From positions 1-7,825 of the forward strand of contig CAKTCH010000065.1 in the NCBI GenBank assembly GCA_934538895.1: a stretch of 7,825 bases of DNA, given 5' to 3'. A model generated the notes under the pieces. It saw only the letters and a program-made list of their open reading frames with translations, made no database searches and had not been told where the DNA came from. The stretch comes from an uncultured Alphaproteobacteria bacterium (lineage in GTDB: Bacteria; Pseudomonadota; Alphaproteobacteria; Micavibrionales; Micavibrionaceae). The stretch's first letter is position 1, and each line of letters starts with the position of its first letter. Of the stretch, positions 1-3,976 are shown one piece after another. The translations under genes and the position numbers were made by a program.

Positions 1-66
1 TCCCGAGCGCAGCCGAGGGATCTTATCAAGTTTAAACCGGGTCAGATCCCTCGGCTGCGCTCGGGA
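1..66. repeat. Perfect 23-bp inverted repeat, REP-like palindromic element
   Basis: Bases 1-23 are the exact reverse complement of 44-66, with a 20-nt AT-richer loop between (24-43). The arm core reads CCGAGCGCAGCCGAGGGAT, and a near-identical single arm occurs at 3387-3410. Two copies in 7.8 kb, both between genes, suggest a dispersed REP or MITE-like family. The left arm starts at the first base of the window, so the element may extend further. It lies 3' of the M15 dipeptidase gene and could fold as a hairpin in that transcript, but no T-run is attached in that direction, so a terminator role is only possible. Confidence 0.85.
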
Positions 67-125
67 TGACGGATTTGTGCAGGGGCTTCTCATCCCTTGC
101 CTATGCTTGCTATGGCGATGTTTGG

Positions 126-908
126 TTAAGGGGTCAGTAACGGGCTGATAGCCTTTTTCACTTTTTGCGCGGCGTTTTGATAATGGCCATCGGGGAATTC
201 CGGGTGGCCCTGCCCGGCGGGTATGGCGTCGGACAGGCGCAAGGCCGGGGGGACGTCTTCATCGGCCAGCGGTTCAAAGGCGTTATAGACTTCGTCGGGG
301 AAGCGGTAGTCCCACCATTCGGACGGTAGCGGGCGGATGGTGCGGTTCAGGGCTTTGGCGGCATCGAGGAAAGCGCCGGTCAGCAGGTCGCGGTTCCGGC
401 GGACCTGATCGGTCAGGCCCGCATATTCGCGGTGGGCGGGATTGATATCTTTATCGGCGCCGCCCTCGGGCAGCGCATCGACGATCGTGCCCATATCGAG
501 CATGTGTCCGTCGGCCCCGCGCACGGAAAGATCGATGGCCATGCCGCGCGGGTGGCCGCCTTTGCCGGGGGGCGCGAACATGCGCAGGGGGCCTTCCGCC
601 GTCCAGTGCGGATGGGCTTTGACGATGGGGGTTTCGCAGATCATGGCCTGCACGGTGGTGGTGCGCAGGCCGTCATAGAGCACGAGAGACGCGCCCACGC
701 GCTTATGAACCAGATGGGCGGCGAGCAGCACCACTTCGGCCATGTCCCTGTGGAGCGAGAGGCGCGCGCCTTTACGGTAAACGGGGCCGCAGAAACTATC
801 CGGCCCGGCATACATCACGTCGACCGTCACGGGATGGTCGCGGGTGAACAGATCCATGGGGATCAGATCGGCGGGGTCCATCTTCAGGCCCGGGGGTTGT
901 GGCGGCAT
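126..908 (-). CDS. D-Ala-D-Ala dipeptidase-like protein, M15D (VanX/DdpX) family
   Basis: A 260-residue protein of the LAS metallopeptidase superfamily, subfamily M15D. Such enzymes are zinc hydrolases that cleave D-Ala-D-Ala-type dipeptides. Visible motifs are YDGLR (residues 78-82, matching the catalytic Arg of VanX), GHPRGMAIDL (118-127, the HxxGxAxD zinc motif with H119 and D126) and EWWDYRF (197-203). VanX has EWWH at the last site, where Glu is the catalytic base and His the third zinc ligand. Here D200 replaces that His, so zinc binding by Asp, or altered activity, is possible. No signal peptide is seen, so a cytoplasmic location is likely. The ATG at 908 was chosen because a GGTGA lies just upstream; a TTG at 929 in the same frame has no ribosome site. 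It is divergent from mlaE. Family assignment is firm; substrate is inferred. Confidence 0.85.
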   Translation of the reverse strand: MPPQPPGLKMDPADLIPMDLFTRDHPVTVDVMYAGPDSFCGPVYRKGARLSLHRDMAEVVLLAAHLVHKRVGASLVLYDGLRTTTVQAMICETPIVKAHPHWTAEGPLRMFAPPGKGGHPRGMAIDLSVRGADGHMLDMGTIVDALPEGGADKDINPAHREYAGLTDQVRRNRDLLTGAFLDAAKALNRTIRPLPSEWWDYRFPDEVYNAFEPLADEDVPPALRLSDAIPAGQGHPEFPDGHYQNAAQKVKKAISPLLTP

Positions 909-955
909 GTTATTCACCAATGCAAACAATAAGATAGTATCGAAACAGGTTCTGG

Positions 956-971
956 ATTTCGGCGCCGAAAT
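956..971. promoter_or_regulatory. 16-bp perfect palindrome in a divergent intergenic region, operator candidate
   Basis: The sequence ATTTCGGCGCCGAAAT is its own exact reverse complement. It lies between the divergent dipeptidase (start 908) and mlaE (start 1030), about 48 bases from the first and 58 from the second, where a dimeric repressor could act on either gene. No clear -35/-10 pair can be assigned on either side, so the operator role is inferred from symmetry and position only. Confidence 0.35.
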
Positions 972-1029
972 GCTTTAGGGTCCTAGGCTGGTACTGGTGC
1001 CCTTTCCTACTTTTGAGAGAATACAGCAA

Positions 1030-1857
1030 ATGACCAGCGATGTGAAACAGGATCAGGCGAGCGGGCGTTCGTTGCTGGGCGGGCCGCTGGATTTTTTTGA
1101 GCGCATCGGCCATACGATTCTTTCGTTCCTGTCGGCGATCGGCCGTTTGAGCCTGTTCATAGCAGAGTCGGTGAGCCATATTTTCCGCCCGCCTTTCTTT
1201 CCCAAGCTGATGGTGCGTCAGTTTATGGACGTCGGTTATTATTCCCTGCCCGTGGTCGGCATGACGGCGCTGTTTACGGGCATGGTGCTGGCGTTGCAGA
1301 GCTATACCGGGTTCGCGCGCTTTAACGCCGAATCCGCGATCGCGGGGGTGGTGGTGCTTTCCGTTACGCGCGAACTGGCCCCCGTGCTGGCGGGTTTGAT
1401 GGTGGCGGGGCGCGTGGGGGCGTCGATTGCCGCCGAGATCGGCACGATGCGCGTGACCGAGCAGATCGACGCGCTGGTGACCTTATCGGTCAATCCGTTC
1501 AAGTACCTGATCGCGCCGCGCGTGATCGCGGGCACGATTACGCTGCCGCTGCTGGTTCTGATCGGGGACGTGATCGGGGTTTACGGCGGCTATGTCGTCA
1601 GCATTTATAAACTCGGCTTCAATCCGGCTTCGTACCTGACGCAGACGTGGAATATCCTTGAGAATATGGATGTGATTTCCGGCCTGGTGAAGGCCGCGGC
1701 CTTCGGCTTTATCGTTTCGATGATGGGGTGCTATCACGGTTTCAATTCCCAGCGCGGGGCGCAGGGCGTGGGCGCGGCGACGACCAACGCCGTGGTGTCG
1801 TCATCCATTCTGATCCTGATTTTCAACTACATCCTGACGCAGGTATTCTTTTCATGA
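1030..1857 (+). CDS. mlaE: MlaE-family ABC transporter permease (MCE/Mla phospholipid transport)
   Basis: A 275-residue inner-membrane permease. With the ATPase MlaF and a periplasmic MCE protein (MlaD), this family moves phospholipids between the inner and outer membranes. Seen in the sequence: an amphipathic N-terminus (about 20-60), then hydrophobic segments near 70-90, 103-127, 165-191, 216-233 and 254-274. The conserved cytoplasmic block RVGASIAAEIGTMRVTEQ (128-145) and the GCYHGF motif (233-238) are present. Length is close to the usual 255-270 residues. The ATG at 1030 has GAGAGA (1015-1020) nine bases upstream; an in-frame GTG at 997 has no such site. Its stop overlaps the mlaF start (ATGA, 1854-1857), so the two are translationally coupled. 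Confidence 0.93.
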   Translation: MTSDVKQDQASGRSLLGGPLDFFERIGHTILSFLSAIGRLSLFIAESVSHIFRPPFFPKLMVRQFMDVGYYSLPVVGMTALFTGMVLALQSYTGFARFNAESAIAGVVVLSVTRELAPVLAGLMVAGRVGASIAAEIGTMRVTEQIDALVTLSVNPFKYLIAPRVIAGTITLPLLVLIGDVIGVYGGYVVSIYKLGFNPASYLTQTWNILENMDVISGLVKAAAFGFIVSMMGCYHGFNSQRGAQGVGAATTNAVVSSSILILIFNYILTQVFFS

Positions 1858-2633
1858 GTGAGACAGCCAAGCTTGCCCTGATCGGCGTTCAGAAAGCCTT
1901 CGGCGCCAAGAAGGTGTTGCAGGGCATCGACCTGAAGATCAACCCCGGCAAGTCACTGGTGATTATCGGCGGTTCGGGCACGGGCAAATCGGTGACGCTG
2001 AAATGCGTGCTGGGGCTGATCAAGCCGGACGCCGGTTCGATTTTGATCGACGGGCAGGAATCCGTCGGCGCGGGCGTAAGCGAGCGCGCGGCGTTCATGC
2101 GCAAATTTGGCATGTTGTTTCAAGGGGCGGCGCTGTTCGATTCCTTGCGCGTATGGGAAAACGTGGCGTTCGGCCTGATACAGGGACGCGGCATGGATCG
2201 CCGCAGCGCCTATGACGTGGCGGTGGAGAAGCTGCAATCGGTGGGGCTGGACGAATCCGTCGCGCAGCTTTACCCGGCGGAGCTTTCGGGCGGGATGCAA
2301 AAGCGCGTAGGGCTGGCCCGCGCGGTGGCGGCGAATCCGGAGATCATTTTCTTCGACGAGCCGACCACGGGGCTTGATCCGATCATGGCGGATGTGATTA
2401 ACAATCTGATCGTGAAATCGGTCAGGCATCTGGGGGCGACGGCGCTTTCGATTACCCACGACCTGGCCAGCGCGCGAAAAATCGCCGACGAGGTGGCGAT
2501 GATCTATCAGGGCCGGATTATCTGGCAGGGCCCGGTTTCGGCCCTCGATCATTCCGGCAACGAATATGTAGACCAGTTCATCCATGGCCGCGCCGAAGGG
2601 CCGATCACCGACGATATCAAGGCCCGCGCCTGA
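1854..2633 (+). CDS. mlaF: MlaF-family ABC transporter ATPase
   Basis: A 259-residue cytoplasmic ATPase that powers the MlaE permease. All nucleotide-binding motifs are intact: Walker A GGSGTGKS (39-46), Q-loop at Q90, signature LSGGMQKR (144-151), Walker B IIFFDEP (164-170) with catalytic E169, D-loop GLDP (173-176) and the switch His H202 in ITHD. LSGGMQKRVGLARA is the form typical of the MlaF/TTG2A branch. The ATG at 1854 lies in the ATGA overlap with mlaE and gives a normal N-terminus; longer in-frame extensions run back inside mlaE and are not credible. In many bacteria an mlaD (MCE) gene follows, but here 2634-2756 is non-coding and an unrelated minus-strand gene comes next. The partner MlaD must be encoded elsewhere or be lost. 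Confidence 0.94.
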   Translation: MSETAKLALIGVQKAFGAKKVLQGIDLKINPGKSLVIIGGSGTGKSVTLKCVLGLIKPDAGSILIDGQESVGAGVSERAAFMRKFGMLFQGAALFDSLRVWENVAFGLIQGRGMDRRSAYDVAVEKLQSVGLDESVAQLYPAELSGGMQKRVGLARAVAANPEIIFFDEPTTGLDPIMADVINNLIVKSVRHLGATALSITHDLASARKIADEVAMIYQGRIIWQGPVSALDHSGNEYVDQFIHGRAEGPITDDIKARA

Positions 2634-2687
2634 AAGGGCCGGTGTTCCGGCTGTTCACGACGCGCCGGGGAAGGTTACAGATAAGAA

Positions 2688-2702
2688 GCCATGAAACATG
2701 GC
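2688..2702 (+). terminator. Short hairpin downstream of mlaEF, weak terminator candidate
   Basis: GCCATG (2688-2693) pairs perfectly with CATGGC (2697-2702) around an AAA loop. A second small stem, gccgg/ccggc, lies near 2638-2651. Neither is followed directly by a T-run, so intrinsic termination would be weak. This 123-bp gap (2634-2756) otherwise holds only an 18-codon ORF (2691-2747) whose ATG lies in the hairpin. Confidence 0.2.
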
Positions 2703-2756
2703 GTGCTATTCAACGGCGAGACGCTTTTGCCTATTAAGAAGCTTTAGCCCGCATCT

Positions 2757-3161
2757 CTAAATCAACTCTAAATCCACCCTATCCTCTGCCTCGCCGCCTC
2801 GTGGTCCATGATCTTTTATAATCTCAACTAAAATATCAAATAAGGTCTGGCCTTGCTGATTTTCTGCCTCCAGAATTTCCTGCTTAACAAATTCACGGTT
2901 TGCCGGATGACAGTGTTCCAGCTTTTGCTTCAGCCATTTAAGGGTTTCGGTATAGCCAAGCTTTTCACGCGATAATTCGGAATTATTCCATCTTATAATA
3001 AAGCCTTCATCCGGCGTTCCAAAACCGCCACGCAGGATATCATTAAAGGCATCAAGATTTTTACCCCAGAAGGCTCCGGGAATTAATGTGTGGCTGATGA
3101 TTTGGAAAAAGTCCTCCAAATTCACGAAGTCTTTTCCATCAATCTCATAAATTTTTTTCAT
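2757..3161 (-). CDS. Barstar-family protein (RNase inhibitor/immunity type), orphan
   Basis: A 134-residue acidic protein of the barstar family. Barstar blocks the secreted RNase barnase in the producing cell, and relatives act as immunity proteins for RNase toxins. The diagnostic block is FWGKNLDAFND (31-41), which matches YYGENLDALWD of barstar; D37 and D41 align with barnase-contacting Asp35 and Asp39. The N-terminal strand KKIYEIDGKDF (2-12) also fits. The protein is longer than the 90-residue barstar, with an added C-terminal helical region (about 85-134). ATG at 3161 is preceded by AGGA nine bases upstream. Base composition is much more AT-rich than the flanking core genes, suggesting transfer. 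No barnase-like or polymorphic-toxin gene lies nearby. Family is fairly sure; the partner is unknown. Confidence 0.82.
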   Translation of the reverse strand: MKKIYEIDGKDFVNLEDFFQIISHTLIPGAFWGKNLDAFNDILRGGFGTPDEGFIIRWNNSELSREKLGYTETLKWLKQKLEHCHPANREFVKQEILEAENQQGQTLFDILVEIIKDHGPRGGEAEDRVDLELI

Positions 3162-3194
3162 CTATCGAATTCCTAACGGGAAAATTTCTTGGTT

Positions 3195-3222
3195 ATTTTA
3201 AAAATTATCATTTTATTTGCAA
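3195..3222 (-). promoter_or_regulatory. Sigma70-like promoter for the barstar-family gene
   Basis: On the minus strand, TTGCAA (3222-3217, 4/6 to the -35 consensus) and TAAAAT (3200-3195, 5/6 to the -10 consensus) are separated by 16 bp. The expected start of transcription falls near 3188, giving a leader of about 26 bases that includes the AGGA ribosome site of the barstar-family gene. The region is AT-rich, so chance matches are more likely here than elsewhere. Confidence 0.45.
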
Positions 3223-3353
3223 CGGTTCCTTTATCACGCATTAAGCGGTGTCGAACGCCAAAATTAATGAAGCGAAAAAATCCATAAATTCAGTACGTCC
3301 TTACCCTGTCTAAGCTCAGGACTTATTAATGATGAACTTATGAACACGGCGTT

Positions 3354-3453
3354 CACAACGATCACAACGAGATCCAGTTCATACCCTCATCCCGCGCGCA
3401 GCCGAGGGATGACAAGCTCGTGCAAGGGCGTCGCGATCGTTGTGCGCGTTGTG
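3354..3453. repeat. Inverted repeat built from CACAACG units, enclosing a REP-like arm
   Basis: The left arm cacaacgatcacaacga (3354-3370) pairs with 3437-3453 at 15 of 17 positions. Each arm is itself a tandem of two 9-base units (cacaacgat/cacaacgag; cgttgtgcg/cgttgtgtt). The 66-nt interior carries one arm of the same element found at 1-66 (3387-3410). After the right arm the plus strand continues into TTTTGATTCTTTTTTT, so a transcript could form a long hairpin followed by uridines. Function unknown. Confidence 0.7.
3387..3413 (+). repeat. Single-arm copy of the REP-like element at 1-66
   Basis: This stretch matches the arm at 44-70 read as its reverse complement, with one base change (CCCGCGCGC for CCCGAGCGC). 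The downstream flank is also related: GGGATGAC then GTGCAAGGGCG here, versus GGGATGAC then GTGCAGGGGCT after the first copy. The second arm is missing, so this is a partial or half element. Confidence 0.7.
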
Positions 3454-3578
3454 TTTTGATTCTTTTTTTCTGGAATTAATGACAGTGCCAGGCGTCTGGA
3501 AGACGGCAGAATTTCCGCTTGATGTTTTGATATTACATTATTTCCTTGCTAAGGTGATGGGAAATTATTGAAAAATAG

Positions 3579-3863
3579 ATGGCCGTATGTTCCATGCCGG
3601 GAGAGACCGACGAACAAATTGACCAGGTGCAGGCTGCGACGGCTTTGTTGAAGGCCGTGCTGGGAGACGCACTTGTTGCCATGTATCTGCATGGATCGGC
3701 AGCTTCAGGCAAACTTCGCCCGCAAAGCGATATCGACCTGCTGGCGGTGGCAGACGGCGATCTGACCGCGGATGCGCGATGCGTCCGATGCGGAACGGTT
3801 AGCCGGATATCTGCGGGGGCGGGCCTGCCCGCAAGGCGGGGCGGTTTCGAATCCGGTGGCTAA
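3579..3863 (+). pseudogene. Truncated AadA-like nucleotidyltransferase
   Basis: A 94-codon ORF whose first 62 residues look like the N-terminus of an aminoglycoside (3'')-adenylyltransferase-type nucleotidyltransferase. The motif LHGSAASGKLRPQSDIDLL (37-55) has the G39-S40 pair and the two metal-binding Asp residues, D51 and D53, of the GS...DxD signature. AadA-type enzymes are about 260 residues. Here similarity stops after residue 62, and the third carboxylate and the whole helical C-terminal domain are missing. The last 30 codons run into GC-rich hairpin DNA and read as unrelated sequence. It is therefore probably inactive. A minimal (MNT-type) nucleotidyltransferase is an alternative, but those also need the third acidic residue. 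ATG at 3579 has no close ribosome site; AAGGTG lies about 22 bases upstream. Confidence 0.6.
3799..3863. repeat. Nested inverted repeat at the break point of the nucleotidyltransferase ORF
   Basis: TTAGCCGGA (3799-3807) pairs with TCCGGTGGCTAA (3852-3863) apart from a 3-base bulge. Inside, GCGGGC (3819-3824) and GCCCGC (3827-3832) form a perfect 6-bp stem, followed by the related run GGCGGGGCGG. The structure coincides with the part of the ORF that no longer resembles a nucleotidyltransferase, so it may be an inserted palindromic element or a deletion scar. Confidence 0.5.
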
Positions 3864-3913
3864 TTTCGCTGTTCCGGAGCCATACAGGGCGAAAACCGGC
3901 CTTTTCGACGCCT

Positions 3914-3967
3914 TAATCCTGTGCGATAAATGAGTGTTCTAGCACCACTATTCATAAAGCAGGATTA
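3914..3967 (+). promoter_or_regulatory. Inverted and direct repeats in the mrcA leader
   Basis: TAATCCTG (3914-3921) and CAGGATTA (3960-3967) are a perfect 8-bp inverted repeat 38 bases apart. TAGCACC occurs twice as a direct repeat (3940-3946, 3966-3972). The only ribosome-site-like AGGA for mrcA (3961-3964, 12 bases before the ATG) lies inside the right arm, so folding could hide it. A GATAAA at 3925-3930 is a weak -10 candidate with TTCGAC at 3904-3909, but the spacing of 15 is short. Confidence 0.3.
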
Positions 3968-3976
3968 GCACCGGAT

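Larger units (their letters stand above)
3162..3578. other. 417-bp gene-free AT-rich stretch with nested repeats
   Basis: No credible coding region is present on either strand. The stretch contains the barstar-gene promoter at its left end, a complex inverted repeat (3354-3453) enclosing a single REP-like arm (3387-3410), and a T-run at 3461-3469 (one interruption). A small stem CGTCT/AGACG sits around 3494-3506. The low GC continues from the barstar-family gene and ends near the nucleotidyltransferase remnant, consistent with one acquired or decayed segment. Confidence 0.6.

Noticed and set aside
908..929. TTG start at 929 for the M15 dipeptidase
   Set aside because: No ribosome site precedes it, while the ATG at 908 has a GGTGA at suitable distance; the extra seven residues add nothing recognisable.
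432..932. Plus-strand open frame (166 codons) opposite the M15 dipeptidase
   Set aside because: It is the shadow of a gene with clear zinc-peptidase motifs; the translation shows only Gly/His/Arg-rich filler.
1953..2585. Minus-strand open frame (210 codons) opposite mlaF
   Set aside because: Its composition is that of an antisense shadow (Arg/His-rich), and it fully overlaps a complete ATPase with all motifs.
3354..3453. CRISPR-like array
   Set aside because: The repeated units are only 9 bases long, two per arm and inverted rather than regularly spaced direct repeats. No cas gene is present.
3842..3863. tRNA T-arm-like sequence (GGTTTCGAATCC)
   Set aside because: The flanking bases do not form the 5-bp T stem, and no anticodon arm or acceptor stem can be built around it.
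3778..3933. Plus-one frame continuation after the nucleotidyltransferase motif
   Set aside because: The +1 frame stays open to a TGA at 3931, but its translation does not resemble the rest of an AadA-type enzyme, so a simple frameshift does not restore the gene.
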